From Bradyrhizobium sp. 21 (GTDB lineage: Bacteria > Pseudomonadota > Alphaproteobacteria > Rhizobiales > Xanthobacteraceae), in NCBI RefSeq assembly GCF_023073335.1, contig NZ_JADPJG010000006.1, positions 277,266 to 341,265 of the forward strand: a stretch of DNA of 64,000 bases, written 5' to 3'. The notes below the pieces were generated by a model that ran no database searches, was not told where the DNA came from, and saw only the letters and a list, made by a program, of their open reading frames with translations. The position numbers were made by a program, and so were the translations under genes. Within the stretch, counting starts at the first letter, position 1, and the number at the start of each line of letters is the position of its first letter. This document shows positions 8,762 to 17,643 of this stretch, one piece after another.

Positions 8762-9647
8762 TGCCGCCGCCAACGCCTTCCCGTTCGATCATCACTGATG
8801 CTGCTACTTTCTCTGCCGCGCGCTTGCTGCCGCCGATACCTTCGGCCGGCGCCAATCCAGGCAAATCCACCGCGACGCGGAATTGCGGATCGTGATGCGG
8901 GCCGGTGCGCTCGACCTCGCGGTAGACCGGCGTCGGCAGTCCCTTGCCTTGGGCCCATTCCTGCAGAACGGTCTTGGGATCGCGCAAGGGACGCCGCGGC
9001 TTGTGCATGCGCTCGGTCCAGTTGCGCTTGACGAATTCGGACGCCGCCGCGTAGCCGCCGTCGAGGAAGACGGCGCCGATCACGGCCTCGCAGATGTCGC
9101 CGAGCACACTCTTGCGCAGGCGCGCGTCGGCGCTGGGGCCGACCGAGCCGAGCTTGATGTCGTCGAGCAGACCGAGCGACTTGGCGACATCGGCGCAGCT
9201 CTCCTTGCGCACCAGTTCGGCAAGTCGCTTGGACAGCTCGCCTTCGTCGGCGTTCGGGAAGGCGTGATAGAGCATGTCGGAGACGACGAGCCCGAGCACG
9301 TGGTCGCCCAGGAATTCCAGCCTCTGATAGCTGTCGCCGCGCTTGCGCCCGGACTTCAGCGCCGAGACATGCGTGATTCCCTGCATCAAGAGGTTCGGAT
9401 CGGCAAAGCTGTGGCCGATGCGCGCCTCGAGCGCCGCGTTCGCATCCGTGCCCTTGGCCTTGCTGCTCCGCACCCGCTTCTTCTTCGCAGGCGGCTTGAC
9501 CTCAAGGGCCTTGGTCTCAAGGGCCTTGGTCTCAAGGGTCTTGGTCTCAAGGGTCTTGGTCTCAAGGGTCTTGGTCGCAGCTTCGCCGTCGGGGCCCGCT
9601 TGCGCCTCGGTCGGTTGGGCCGCGATGTCCTTGGCTTCGTCTTTCAT
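8751..9647 (-). CDS. rnc: Ribonuclease III with extended, repeat-bearing N-terminus
   Basis: RNase III cuts double-stranded RNA, including the 30S pre-rRNA. The catalytic signature QRLEFLGDHVLG is at about residues 108-119 and a double-stranded RNA-binding domain fills the C-terminus (DPKTVLQEWAQGKGLPTPVY onward). At 298 residues it is about 70 longer than usual; the extra part is N-terminal, with five copies of ETK(T/A)L-like units at about residues 26-50 and a basic PPAKKKRVRSSKAKG stretch before the nuclease domain. The ATG at 9647 overlaps the lepB stop by 4 bases (ATGA). A later start would remove the extension, but no good ribosome site is evident. Confidence 0.92.
   Translation of the reverse strand: MKDEAKDIAAQPTEAQAGPDGEAATKTLETKTLETKTLETKALETKALEVKPPAKKKRVRSSKAKGTDANAALEARIGHSFADPNLLMQGITHVSALKSGRKRGDSYQRLEFLGDHVLGLVVSDMLYHAFPNADEGELSKRLAELVRKESCADVAKSLGLLDDIKLGSVGPSADARLRKSVLGDICEAVIGAVFLDGGYAAASEFVKRNWTERMHKPRRPLRDPKTVLQEWAQGKGLPTPVYREVERTGPHHDPQFRVAVDLPGLAPAEGIGGSKRAAEKVAASVMIEREGVGGGNDG
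9501..9575. repeat. Five-copy 15-bp tandem repeat inside rnc
   Basis: Five consecutive units of ctcaagggyyttggt occupy this stretch on the plus strand. The first two read ctcaagggccttggt and the last three ctcaagggtcttggt, so two unit types are grouped. The period is a multiple of three and keeps the rnc frame open, encoding a run of ETK(T/A)L units. Near identity suggests recent slippage expansion. Confidence 0.95.
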
Positions 9648-10408
9648 CGGACAATTTTGAAGAAACGATTCCAGCGCACCGCCCACGGCCAGCGCCAGAA
9701 CATCCAGGCATGCTCGCCTTCGGCGATCGAGAAGAAGATCATCTGGGCGCGCCCGATCAAGTTCTCCTGCGGCACGTAGCCGACCTGGCCGAGGAAGCGG
9801 CTGTCGGTGGAATTGTCGCGGTTATCGCCCATCATGAAGAAGTGGCCGGTCGGCACGGTGTAGACGTTGGTGTTGTCCACGTAGCCGTTGTCGGCGCAGT
9901 CCAGCGTCTCATAGGACACGCCGTTCGGCAGCGTTTCCTTCCAGCGCTTCACCCGGGAGACGCCGCTGCCTTCGGAGCCGCAGGGGTCCTCGCCGACAAA
10001 TTCGCTCATCCGCTGCCGCTCGACCGGCGTGTCGTTGATGTAGAGCAGCCCGTCACGCATCTGGATGCGGTCGCCCGGAAGCCCGATCACCCGCTTGATG
10101 TAATCGGTGGAGTCGTCCTTCGGCAGGCGGAATACGGCGATGTCGCCGCGGTTCGGGTCCGAGGCCCAGATCCGCCCCGAGAACAGTGGCGGCGAGAACG
10201 GGATCGAGTAGTGGCTATAGCCGTAGGAATATTTCGAGACGAACAGATAGTCGCCGACCAGCAGCGTCGCCTTCATCGAGCCGGACGGGATGTTGAACGG
10301 CTGGAACAGGAAGGTGCGGATCACCAGCGCGATCAGGAGAGCGTGGATCACGACCCGGATCGTCTCGCCGACGCCGCTCTCAGTTTTCGTTCCTGAAGTC
10401 ACGCTCAT
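9644..10408 (-). CDS. lepB: Signal peptidase I
   Basis: LepB removes Sec and Tat signal peptides on the periplasmic face of the inner membrane. The protein has a single N-terminal membrane helix (VVIHALLIALVIRTFLFQPF, about 19-38), the catalytic Ser44 in IPSGSMKATLLVGD, the catalytic Lys105 in YIKRVIGLPGD, and the box MMGDNRDNSTDSR near residue 192. Its 254 residues fit the alphaproteobacterial type. It heads the lepB-rnc-era block; the 245-base gap upstream towards acpS holds an AT-rich stretch (about 10610-10645) that may carry its promoter. Confidence 0.95.
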   Translation of the reverse strand: MSVTSGTKTESGVGETIRVVIHALLIALVIRTFLFQPFNIPSGSMKATLLVGDYLFVSKYSYGYSHYSIPFSPPLFSGRIWASDPNRGDIAVFRLPKDDSTDYIKRVIGLPGDRIQMRDGLLYINDTPVERQRMSEFVGEDPCGSEGSGVSRVKRWKETLPNGVSYETLDCADNGYVDNTNVYTVPTGHFFMMGDNRDNSTDSRFLGQVGYVPQENLIGRAQMIFFSIAEGEHAWMFWRWPWAVRWNRFFKIVR

Positions 10409-10653
10409 TGCTCTCTCAATTCCGGCCGGCAGTCACGGCGCGCCCCCCTCCCGCGAACAGCGGGTTCGCGGCCCAAGGAGATTGTCCTGATTCTGATAAT
10501 GAGGGCCAATTCCGGCGTAAAGCCGAATTCGCCCAAGCTGATTTGCGTCCGCGGACTTTTAGACGGTTGTCGGAGGCCACGCAATCAAGGAACGCATCAA
10601 AACTGCATAAGCATTTGATTTTTAACAAGAATTATAAAATAATCAGAGATCGG

Positions 10654-11073
10654 TCAGGGTTTGGCCCGCGGCACGGCGGAAATGATGACGAAGGCCTGTG
10701 CCAATGGCCAGTCATCGGTGATCGAGAGGTCGATCTGCGCCTCGAACCCCTCCGGGGTCAGGGCCTGGAGCCGGGCCAGCGCCCCGCCCGTCAATTGCAT
10801 GGTTGGCCGCCCCCCCGGCAGGTTGACCACCCCCATGTCGCGCCACCACACGCCGCGTCTTATGCCCGTGCCGAGCGCCTTGGAGCAGGCCTCCTTGGCG
10901 GCGAAGCGCTTGGCGTAGGTCGCAACCACCATCTTCTCGTTCTTGGCGCGCCGCTCCGCCTTGGCCCGCTCGGCCGTGGTGAAGATGCGATCGAGGAAGC
11001 GCTCGCCATGGCGCTCGATCACCTTGGCCACGCGGGTGATGTCGATCAGATCGGAGCCGATGCCGATGATCAT
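10654..11073 (-). CDS. acpS: Holo-[acyl-carrier-protein] synthase
   Basis: AcpS transfers 4'-phosphopantetheine from CoA to a serine of acyl carrier protein, activating fatty-acid synthesis. The 139-residue product has the family start [20 protein letters not shown] with the metal-binding Asp8, and the second motif [16 protein letters not shown] at about 56-71 with the conserved Glu. The ATG overlaps the pdxJ stop by 4 bases (ATGA at 11070-11073), so translation is coupled. The pdxJ-acpS order is widespread in proteobacteria. Confidence 0.95.
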   Translation of the reverse strand: MIIGIGSDLIDITRVAKVIERHGERFLDRIFTTAERAKAERRAKNEKMVVATYAKRFAAKEACSKALGTGIRRGVWWRDMGVVNLPGGRPTMQLTGGALARLQALTPEGFEAQIDLSITDDWPLAQAFVIISAVPRAKP

Positions 11074-11822
11074 GCCCGGCTCCGGCCGCGGTCCATCGCC
11101 GCGCGCATGCTGCGCACCGTCTCGGCGAGACCGACGAACAGCGCTTCGCCGATCATGTAGTAGCCGATGTTGAGCTCCATGATCTCCGGCAAGCCTGCGA
11201 TCGTCTCCGCCGTCGCATAGTCGAGCCCGTGCCCGGCGTGAACTTCCAGTCCCGCCGCCTTCGCCAGCTTCACGCCCGCCACGATCCGCCGCCACTCGGC
11301 CTCGGCCTTGTCGGCATGGCCGTCGACGACGGCGTCGCACCAGGCGCCGGTATGGATCTCGATCACGGGCGCGCGCAGCCGCGCCGCCATCTCGATCTGG
11401 GCAGGGTCGGCGGCGATGAACAGCGACACCCGGATGCCGGCATCGTTCAGCCGCGCGATATACGGCGCCAGCGCATTGTGCTGGCCGACCACGTCGAGCC
11501 CGCCTTCGGTCGTCACCTCCTGACGCCGCTCCGGCACGAGGCACACCGCATGCGGCCTGGTGGCGAGCGAGATGCGCATCATGTCGTCGGTCGCCGCCAT
11601 CTCGAAATTGAGCGGCTTGGAGATCTCGGCCTTCAGCCGCGCCATGTCCTCGTCGCGGATGTGCCGGCGATCCTCGCGCAAGTGAGCGGTGATGCCGTCG
11701 GCGCCGGCCTCGATCGCCAGCAACGCGGCGCGCACCGGGTCGGGATGGCGGCCGCCGCGGGCGTTACGGACGGTTGCAACGTGATCGACATTGACGCCGA
11801 GGCGGAGCGGAGAAGCGGGCAT
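11070..11822 (-). CDS. pdxJ: Pyridoxine 5'-phosphate synthase
   Basis: PdxJ condenses 1-deoxyxylulose 5-phosphate with aminoacetone 3-phosphate to make pyridoxine 5'-phosphate, the last ring-closing step of DXP-dependent vitamin B6 synthesis. The 250-residue TIM barrel begins [19 protein letters not shown] and contains HLREDRRHI and, near the C-terminus, [18 protein letters not shown] and [18 protein letters not shown] used the ATG at 11822; a GTG at 11834 is in frame but adds four residues without a better ribosome site. Coupled to acpS by a 4-base overlap. Confidence 0.94.
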   Translation of the reverse strand: MPASPLRLGVNVDHVATVRNARGGRHPDPVRAALLAIEAGADGITAHLREDRRHIRDEDMARLKAEISKPLNFEMAATDDMMRISLATRPHAVCLVPERRQEVTTEGGLDVVGQHNALAPYIARLNDAGIRVSLFIAADPAQIEMAARLRAPVIEIHTGAWCDAVVDGHADKAEAEWRRIVAGVKLAKAAGLEVHAGHGLDYATAETIAGLPEIMELNIGYYMIGEALFVGLAETVRSMRAAMDRGRSRA

Positions 11823-11867
11823 TTCAGGACTCACGAGATCAGGGAGACAGACCCATACGACAGGCGC

Positions 11868-14153
11868 CTATCCATTAACACGTTCGACGCGGGCGACGAC
11901 GGCCTTGGCGCGCAGCTGGGCCAGGATCGCGCTCAGATGCTTGAGATCGTAGACTTCGAGATCGATCGTCGTCTCCGTGAAATCAGGCGAGCGGCGCTGC
12001 ATGCTGATGTTGTCGATGTTGCCGTCGTGCTCGGCGATCACGGTCGCAATCTGCGCGAGCGCGCCGGGCTCATTGACGTTCTCGACCCTGATACGGGCCG
12101 GGAAGCGCTGCGGCGCGGAGTCCTCGATGTCCCAGCGCACGTCGAGCCAGCGCTCCGGCTCTTCCTCGAAATCCTTCAGGGCCGGCGCCTGGATCGGGTA
12201 GATCGTGATGCCCTCGCCCGGCGTGACGATGCCGACGATGCGATCGCCTGGCACGGCACCGCCGTTCGGCGCGAACTTCACCGGCAGGTCGGAATTGATG
12301 CCGCGGATCGGGATCGCGACCGGGCTGCGCGGCGGTTCCGACGACTTCTCCTTGAGCTTGCCGGCAAGCCCCTTTTTGATGCCGTAGCGCGCGATGCGCT
12401 CCTCCTTGTAGTCGGGATACATCGCGCGCGCGACGTGGGAGGCCTTGATCTCGCCGCGGCCGACCGCCGCCATGACGTCCTCGATCGAGGTGCGCGCGAG
12501 CCGCGGCAGCGCGCCCTTGAGCTTGTCGTCGGCGTACTCGATCTTGGCGCGCTCGAACAGGCGCTCGACGATACGCCGGCCGAGACCGGCATATTGATCG
12601 CGCACGGCGGTGCGCGTCGCGCGACGGATGGCGGCGCGCGCCTTGCCGGTGACCGCGAGCGTCTCCCAGGCCGAAGGCGGTGCCGATTGCGCTTCCGAGG
12701 TCAGCACCTCGACCTCGTCGCCGTTCTGAAGCTCCGAGGACAGTGGGGCAAACTGGCCGTTGATCTTGCAGCCCACCGCGCTGTTGCCGACGTCGGTATG
12801 CACGGCATAGGCGAAGTCGATCACGTTGGCATGGCGCGGCAGCGCGATCAGCTTGCCCTTCGGGGTGAAGCAGAACACCTGGTCGTGGAACAGCTCGAGC
12901 TTGGTATGCTCGAGGAATTCCTCCGGGTTCGCACTCTCGGAGAGGATGCCGATGGTGTGGCGCAGCCAGGCAAACGCGTTGGACTCGCGCTTCAGGAATT
13001 CGGTCGGCGAGCCCACGCCTTCCTTATAGAAGACGTGCGCGGCGATGCCGCGCTCGGCGATCTGGTCCATCGCTTCGGTGCGGATCTGGAGCTCGACGCG
13101 CTGGTTGCCCGGACCGATCACCGTGGTGTGGATCGAGCGGTAGTCGTTCTGCTTCGGCGTCGAGATGTAGTCCTTGAAGCGTCCCGGCACGACCGGCCAG
13201 GTGGTGTGGACGATGCCGAGCGCGCGGTAGCAGGACTCGATGTCGTTGACGACGACGCGGAAGCCGAAGATGTCGGACAATTGCTCGAAGCCGACCGACT
13301 TGCGCTCCATCTTGGTCCAGATCGAGAATGGCTTCTTGCGGCGGCCATAGACCCGCGCCCCCAGGCCCCGGTGGCGCAGATTGTTGGAGAGCTGATCCTC
13401 GATTTCGCCGATCAGATTGCGGTTGCGCTCGGCGAGCGCATCGAGCCGCTGCATCACCACCGAATAGGCCTCGGGATCGAGGGTGCGGAAGGACAGATCC
13501 TCCAGCTCCTCGCGCATCTCCTGCATGCCCATGCGTCCGGCCAGCGGCGCATAGATATCGAGCGTCTCCTCGGCGATGCGCCGGCGCGATTCCGGCGGCA
13601 CGAAGTCCAGCGTGCGCATGTTGTGCAGGCGGTCGGCGAGCTTCACCAGAAGCACACGGACGTCGTCGGCAATGGCCAGCAACAATTTGCGCAGGTTCTC
13701 GGCCTGCTTGGCCTCCCGCGACACCAGCTCCAGCCGCTTCAGCTTGGTCAGGCCCTCGACCAGCGCGCCGATCTCGGGCCCGAAGATCTGGTCGATCTCG
13801 GCCCGCGTCGATTCGGTGTCCTCGATCGTGTCGTGCAGCAGCGCGGCCACGATGGTGGCGTCGTCGAGCTTCAGGTCGGTGAGAATTGCCGCCACTTCGA
13901 GCGGGTGCGAGAAATACGGATCGCCCGAGGCGCGGGTCTGCGAGCCGTGCGCCTTCATGGCGTAGACATAGGCGCGGTTCAGCAGGTCTTCGTTGGTGTT
14001 GGGATTGTAGGACCTGACGCGCTCGACGAGGTCATACTGACGCATCATGCGGGCGCGCGGCTTCGCCGGGCGTGCCACCGGCGCAGTCGGGGCCACGGCA
14101 ACCGATTCGGTTGCGGCCTGCATCTGCGTTGGTGTGCGGCGTCGATATACCAT
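11868..14153 (-). CDS. rsh: Bifunctional (p)ppGpp synthetase/hydrolase (RelA/SpoT homolog)
   Basis: Rsh makes and degrades the stringent-response alarmone (p)ppGpp; most Rhizobiales have this single long enzyme. Of 761 residues, the hydrolase HD domain is intact (ALLHDTIEDT, His107-Asp108) and the synthetase domain follows (YGRRKKPFSIWTKM, then IFGFRVVV). A TGS domain carries CFTPKGKLIALPRHANVIDF and a C-terminal ACT domain closes the protein (VNEPGALAQIATVIAEHDGN). Both activities should therefore work. It lies between rpoZ and pdxJ, all on the minus strand; the omega subunit next door is itself a known partner of ppGpp on RNA polymerase in other bacteria. Confidence 0.94.
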   Translation of the reverse strand: MVYRRRTPTQMQAATESVAVAPTAPVARPAKPRARMMRQYDLVERVRSYNPNTNEDLLNRAYVYAMKAHGSQTRASGDPYFSHPLEVAAILTDLKLDDATIVAALLHDTIEDTESTRAEIDQIFGPEIGALVEGLTKLKRLELVSREAKQAENLRKLLLAIADDVRVLLVKLADRLHNMRTLDFVPPESRRRIAEETLDIYAPLAGRMGMQEMREELEDLSFRTLDPEAYSVVMQRLDALAERNRNLIGEIEDQLSNNLRHRGLGARVYGRRKKPFSIWTKMERKSVGFEQLSDIFGFRVVVNDIESCYRALGIVHTTWPVVPGRFKDYISTPKQNDYRSIHTTVIGPGNQRVELQIRTEAMDQIAERGIAAHVFYKEGVGSPTEFLKRESNAFAWLRHTIGILSESANPEEFLEHTKLELFHDQVFCFTPKGKLIALPRHANVIDFAYAVHTDVGNSAVGCKINGQFAPLSSELQNGDEVEVLTSEAQSAPPSAWETLAVTGKARAAIRRATRTAVRDQYAGLGRRIVERLFERAKIEYADDKLKGALPRLARTSIEDVMAAVGRGEIKASHVARAMYPDYKEERIARYGIKKGLAGKLKEKSSEPPRSPVAIPIRGINSDLPVKFAPNGGAVPGDRIVGIVTPGEGITIYPIQAPALKDFEEEPERWLDVRWDIEDSAPQRFPARIRVENVNEPGALAQIATVIAEHDGNIDNISMQRRSPDFTETTIDLEVYDLKHLSAILAQLRAKAVVARVERVNG

Positions 14154-14294
14154 GCCGTCCTGCCTTCAAACGGACCACGAGACAGCCCGTTGTATACATC
14201 TTAGCTCCGATCGCGCGCGTGTCCGATCAATTCAGTGACAGGACCAGGCGCGAAACGACAACGCTATGGTAACCACGAAAACGCCAACAAAAGC

Positions 14295-14322
14295 AAAGGC
14301 CCGAACAACGGTTCGGGCCTTT
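14295..14322 (-). terminator. Rho-independent terminator after rpoZ
   Basis: A perfect 12-base stem (aaaggcccgaac, 14295-14306, with gttcgggccttt, 14311-14322) and a 4-base loop. On the minus strand the stem is followed by GCTTTTGTTGG, a short U-rich tail. It ends the rpoZ transcript about 40 bases after its stop and separates it from rsh. Confidence 0.88.
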
Positions 14323-14361
14323 GATGAGATCACAAGAAGTCGACGATCGCGACGGGACGAT

Positions 14362-14754
14362 TTATTCGTCCTCCTCGGGCTGCTCCTCGGGGGGCGCGAG
14401 GCCTTCGAGACCCTTCAGGAGCTCTTCTTCCGTCATACGCTCAACGGCAACTTCGGTATCGTCCGCATCCACGCTCGCACCCGCGGAACCGATCAGCGGC
14501 ACAGTGTCCGGCTCCGGCTCGTCGACCTCGACGAACTTCTGCAGCGAGTGCACCAGCTCCTCGCGAAGGTCCTCCGGCGAAATGGTCGTCTCAGCAATTT
14601 CACGCAAAGACACAACAGGGTTCTTGTCGTTATCGCGGTCAACCGTTAGTTGTGAACCTGACGAAATCATGCGGGCCCGGTGGGCGGCCAGCAGGACCAG
14701 GTCAAACCGGTTGTCGACCTTGTCGATACAATCTTCTACGGTGACGCGAGCCAT
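14362..14754 (-). CDS. rpoZ: RNA polymerase omega subunit
   Basis: Omega helps fold and assemble the beta' subunit and forms part of a ppGpp site. The N-terminus [20 protein letters not shown] and the [21 protein letters not shown] segment are diagnostic. At 130 residues it has the longer acidic C-terminal tail common in Rhizobiales ([10 protein letters not shown]). A GGAG ribosome site precedes the ATG by 8 bases, and a possible -10 element TATAAC lies in the upstream minus strand near 14810. Transcription ends at the hairpin at 14295-14322. Confidence 0.95.
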   Translation of the reverse strand: MARVTVEDCIDKVDNRFDLVLLAAHRARMISSGSQLTVDRDNDKNPVVSLREIAETTISPEDLREELVHSLQKFVEVDEPEPDTVPLIGSAGASVDADDTEVAVERMTEEELLKGLEGLAPPEEQPEEDE

Positions 14755-15083
14755 GGACTGTCGCTCCGTTGTGGGTGGGACGAAATATGTGGATGATTGA
14801 GGCTAGTTATAGGGGCTGGGACGGTTTCGCAAGGCCAATTTGTGATTTGGCCTCGCCAAACGGCTCTGCTACCCCCACATTGGGGCTGGGATGGGTGGTT
14901 TCCGGGGCTGCCATTGAGGGCGGCACCGCATGTGTACAAGTCCGTCATAACTATACCTTGATTGCCCCGACTTCTCCGGATTTGCGGTTTCGACGGGTTT
15001 CGGCGGGACTTTAGAACTGCGCGGCTTGCTGTCGCCGCGCCAACAATAAACGATCAATCACAAACACTACGCGAGCAAACTGA
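14755..15083. other. Divergent intergenic region, rpoZ / NYN gene
   Basis: This 329-base gap lies between two divergent genes and should carry both promoters. I see a short inverted repeat aggccaa/ttggcct (14832-14838 and 14847-14853) and a ggtttcgacggg motif at 14986-14997 that looks like the conserved tmRNA element, but no tag-encoding frame or acceptor stem supports an RNA gene. No convincing protein gene is present. Confidence 0.5.
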
Positions 15084-15731
15084 ATGTCACCTTCCTCTTC
15101 CGACAAGATCGCGCTCTTCATCGATGGAGCCAATCTCTACGCGACGGCGAAAACTCTCGGCTTCGACATCGATTACAAGCGCCTGCTGAAGGAATTTCAG
15201 AGTCGCGGGACCCTGACGCGGGCGTTCTACTACACCGCGATCATCGAGGATCAGGAGTATTCCTCGATCCGCCCCCTGATCGACTGGCTCGACTACAACG
15301 GCTACACCGTCGTCACCAAAGCGACGAAGGAATTCATCGACGCCTCCGGCCGCCGCAAGGTCAAGGGCAACATGGACATCGAGCTCGCCGTGAACGCCAT
15401 GGAGCTCGCCGAGCACATCGACCAGATGGTGCTGTTCTCGGGTGACGGCGACTTCCGCTCCCTGGTCGAGGCCGTTCAGCGCCGCGGCGTGCGGGTCACC
15501 GTGATTTCCACGATCGCGAGCCAGCCGCCGATGATCGCCGACGAGCTGCGCCGCCAGGCCGACGTCTTCACCGACCTCGTCGAGCTGCAGTCCAAGCTCG
15601 GCCGCGATCCGTCCGAACGCCCCGCCCCGCGTGACCGCGGCGACCGCGAGGCGCGCCACCACGCCCCGCAGTTCCTCCAGCGCGCAACGACGATGGCGCC
15701 GGCGAGGGGCGATGACGACTTCGAGGAGTGA
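15084..15731 (+). CDS. NYN domain protein (LabA/DUF88 type)
   Basis: The 215-residue protein has the NYN/PIN-like nuclease fold of the LabA group: the first acidic motif is ALFIDGANLYATAK (about 10-23), the middle acidic residue lies in KGNMDIELAVNAMELA, and the third in VLFSGDGDFRSLVEAVQRRG. These Asp residues bind metal in related ribonucleases, so an RNA-processing role is plausible but not shown. The C-terminal 45 residues are charged and low-complexity (RDRGDREARHHAP). Its end overlaps the uracil-DNA glycosylase start by 20 bases, so the two are translationally linked. The ribosome site is weak. Confidence 0.85.
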   Translation: MSPSSSDKIALFIDGANLYATAKTLGFDIDYKRLLKEFQSRGTLTRAFYYTAIIEDQEYSSIRPLIDWLDYNGYTVVTKATKEFIDASGRRKVKGNMDIELAVNAMELAEHIDQMVLFSGDGDFRSLVEAVQRRGVRVTVISTIASQPPMIADELRRQADVFTDLVELQSKLGRDPSERPAPRDRGDREARHHAPQFLQRATTMAPARGDDDFEE

Positions 15732-16386
15732 GGCGGCCCGGTCAAGCCGCCAGCCTCTCAGCCTCGTCCCCGACCGTGACTGTCCGCTCTGCCCGCGCCT
15801 GGTCGCCTTTCGCGAGGCGAACCGCGCGCGCGAGCCATTGTGGCACAATGCACCGGTTGCGCCTTTCGGCGACATCAAGGCGCGCCTGCTGATCGTCGGC
15901 CTTGCGCCGGGGATGCAGGGCGCCAACCGCACCGGCCGTCCCTTCACCGGCGACTATGCCGGCGACCTGCTCTACGCCACACTGCTCGAATACGGCTTCG
16001 CCAAGGGCCAATATCAGGCACGTCCCGACGACGGAATGAAGCTGGTCGACTGCCGGATCGCCAATGCGGTGCATTGCGTGCCGCCGCAGAACAAGCCGCT
16101 GCCGGTCGAGATCAACACCTGCCGCCAGTTTCTCGCGGCGAATCTCGCGACGATGCCGAACCTGCGCGCGATCGTCGCGCTCGGACGGATTGCGCACGAC
16201 ACCGTGCTCAAGCCGCTAAATCTGAAAGGCTCGCAAGCCCCCTTCGGCCATGGCGCGGTGCACCAGGCCGGCGCGTTCAGGCTCTATGACAGCTATCACT
16301 GCTCGCGCTACAACACGAACACCCGCGTGCTGACGCCGGACATGTTCCGCTCCGTGTTCGCGCAGGTGAAGGCCGACCTCGACTAA
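15712..16386 (+). CDS. Uracil-DNA glycosylase, family 5-like (iron-sulfur)
   Basis: The 224-residue enzyme belongs to the UDG superfamily, which removes uracil from DNA for base-excision repair. Motif A is VGLAPGMQGANRTGRPFTGD (about 62-81), of the GLAP-x-x-x-GANRTGR form seen in family 5 (UdgB) enzymes. Cys24 and Cys27 in DCPLCPRL plus two downstream Cys (NAVHC and INTCRQF) are positioned to hold a 4Fe-4S cluster. The C-terminal motif DSYHCSRYNTNT matches the HPS-like loop region. The ATG at 15712 lies inside the end of the NYN gene, so translation is coupled. Confidence 0.85.
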   Translation: MTTSRSEAARSSRQPLSLVPDRDCPLCPRLVAFREANRAREPLWHNAPVAPFGDIKARLLIVGLAPGMQGANRTGRPFTGDYAGDLLYATLLEYGFAKGQYQARPDDGMKLVDCRIANAVHCVPPQNKPLPVEINTCRQFLAANLATMPNLRAIVALGRIAHDTVLKPLNLKGSQAPFGHGAVHQAGAFRLYDSYHCSRYNTNTRVLTPDMFRSVFAQVKADLD

Positions 16387-16510
16387 AGCGCGATGAGATC
16401 AGGATGAATCGTCATCGCGCTTTAGGTTATTGTTTGAGCATGATCTCCGCGCAAACGCGTTCCGCGTTTGTCGCGACGGAAAACCGCTGCACCTTTTCCG
16501 GATCATGCTC
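16384..16510. repeat. Composite palindromic repeat between UDG and peroxiredoxin genes
   Basis: Two nested palindromes stand side by side. The first has perfect 13-base arms taaagcgcgatga (16384-16396) and tcatcgcgcttta (16412-16424). The second has arms gagcatgatc (16436-16445) and gatcatgctc (16501-16510), with an internal hairpin caaacgcg/cgcgtttg and pairing aaaa/tttt-ccgg blocks. Such gcatgatc...gatcatgc elements are common dispersed repeats in Bradyrhizobium-like genomes. Both flanking genes end within or at its edges, and it can serve as a bidirectional transcript end. Confidence 0.8.
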
Positions 16511-17091
16511 TAGTTTGTGGCAGGATTTGCCTTCAGCCAGTCCAGCACGTCGCCGGCGTTCCGGTCGGGTGGGAACACCGGGTAGAACACGTGCGTGATG
16601 CGCGCGTCGTCGACGATCAGCGCGAGGCGCTTGATCAGGGTCAGGCCTGCGACCTCCATGGTCGGCAAATTCAGGGCGCGCGTGAGCGCCAGCTTTTCGT
16701 CCGAGAGCACCGGGAACGGCAGATGCAGCCGCGAGGCCATCTCGGTCTGGTATTCGTTGCTCTGGGTCGAGAGACCGAACACCTGCGAGGCGCCCGCCGC
16801 CTTGAGCTCGGCGAACAGATCGCGAAACGCACAGGTCTGCGGCGTGCAACCGCGCGCCCCCGGAATCATGTCCCAATCGTCGACCAGCGAAATCTTGCCG
16901 GGCTCGCCGGTGCGCGGATAGGCGAACACGACCGTGCGCCCGGACAGCGCCGACAGCTTCACTGACGTATCGTCGGTCGCGAGCAGGCTGATCGCAGGCA
17001 GCGTGATGCCCTTGAGGTGCGCGGCGCCGCCGTCGTCGGCGGGTGCGGGAATCTTGCTCCAATCGACCTCGAGCAGGTTTTTCTGATTCAT
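16510..17091 (-). CDS. Peroxiredoxin, AhpC/TSA (BCP/PrxQ-like)
   Basis: A 193-residue thiol peroxidase that would reduce H2O2 or organic peroxides in the cytoplasm. The thioredoxin-fold core is clear (VVFAYPRTGEP, GARGCTPQTCAFRDLFAEL, FPVLSDEKLALTRALNLPT). Cys82 and Cys87 have the five-residue spacing of the peroxidatic and resolving Cys in PrxQ/BCP proteins. Compared with BCP there is an insertion of about 15 residues (KISLVDDWDMIPGAR) before the CTPQTC motif. The stop codon overlaps the last base of the neighbouring repeat. Probably monocistronic, 19 bases downstream of smpB. Confidence 0.85.
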   Translation of the reverse strand: MNQKNLLEVDWSKIPAPADDGGAAHLKGITLPAISLLATDDTSVKLSALSGRTVVFAYPRTGEPGKISLVDDWDMIPGARGCTPQTCAFRDLFAELKAAGASQVFGLSTQSNEYQTEMASRLHLPFPVLSDEKLALTRALNLPTMEVAGLTLIKRLALIVDDARITHVFYPVFPPDRNAGDVLDWLKANPATN

Positions 17092-17109
17092 CTCGCTATC
17101 CCCTCGCCG

Positions 17110-17583
17110 CTATCCCCTCGCCCGCAGCAGGCGGCCTTTCTCGCGGCTCCAATCGCGCTTCTTCTCGGTCTCGCGCTTGTCGTGCAGCTTCTTGCCCTTT
17201 GCAACCGCGAGCTGCAGCTTGGCGCGGCCGCGCTCGTTGAAGTAGAGCTTGAGCGGGATCAGCGTCATGCCCTCGCGGTCGACCGCGCCCATCAGCTTGT
17301 TGATCTGCTTGCGATGCAAAAGCAGTTTTCGCGGCCGTTTGGGCTCGTGATTGAAGCGGTTGCCCTGGAGATATTCGGGAATGGTGGCGTTGATCAGCCA
17401 GATCTCGCCGTCCTTGGAATCGGCGTAGGATTCCGCGATCGTGCTCTTGCCGCTGCGGATCGATTTGACCTCGGTGCCGGTCAGCGCGATGCCCGCCTCG
17501 ACCGTATCCTCGATGGCATAGTTGAAGCGGGCCTTGCGATTTTCCGCCATGACCTTGATAGGACGTTCGTTCTTATCGGCCAT
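17110..17583 (-). CDS. smpB: SsrA-binding protein SmpB
   Basis: SmpB binds tmRNA and delivers it to stalled ribosomes in trans-translation. The 157-residue product has the family core [29 protein letters not shown] and the ending [20 protein letters not shown], then a basic tail ([18 protein letters not shown]) that enters the decoding site. The start [10 protein letters not shown] at 17583 is preferred; another ATG 9 bases upstream is possible. The tmRNA gene itself was not found in the window. Confidence 0.95.
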   Translation of the reverse strand: MADKNERPIKVMAENRKARFNYAIEDTVEAGIALTGTEVKSIRSGKSTIAESYADSKDGEIWLINATIPEYLQGNRFNHEPKRPRKLLLHRKQINKLMGAVDREGMTLIPLKLYFNERGRAKLQLAVAKGKKLHDKRETEKKRDWSREKGRLLRARG

Positions 17584-17643
17584 AGCAGACAAACCTGATC
17601 GAGATTGCGCAAAGACGCTAACAGTTCGGGTGAAGCGCGCGCG

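Noticed and set aside
11229..14204. A 991-codon plus-strand frame
   Set aside because: It lies opposite pdxJ and rsh and its translation is Arg/Ala/Gly/Asp-rich without domain character, typical of an antisense shadow.
14986..14997. ggtttcgacggg, a tmRNA-like conserved element upstream of the NYN gene
   Set aside because: No tag frame ending in Ala-Ala, no GGGG 5' end and no CCA-ending acceptor piece were found nearby, so a two-piece tmRNA is not supported despite smpB being 2 kb away.
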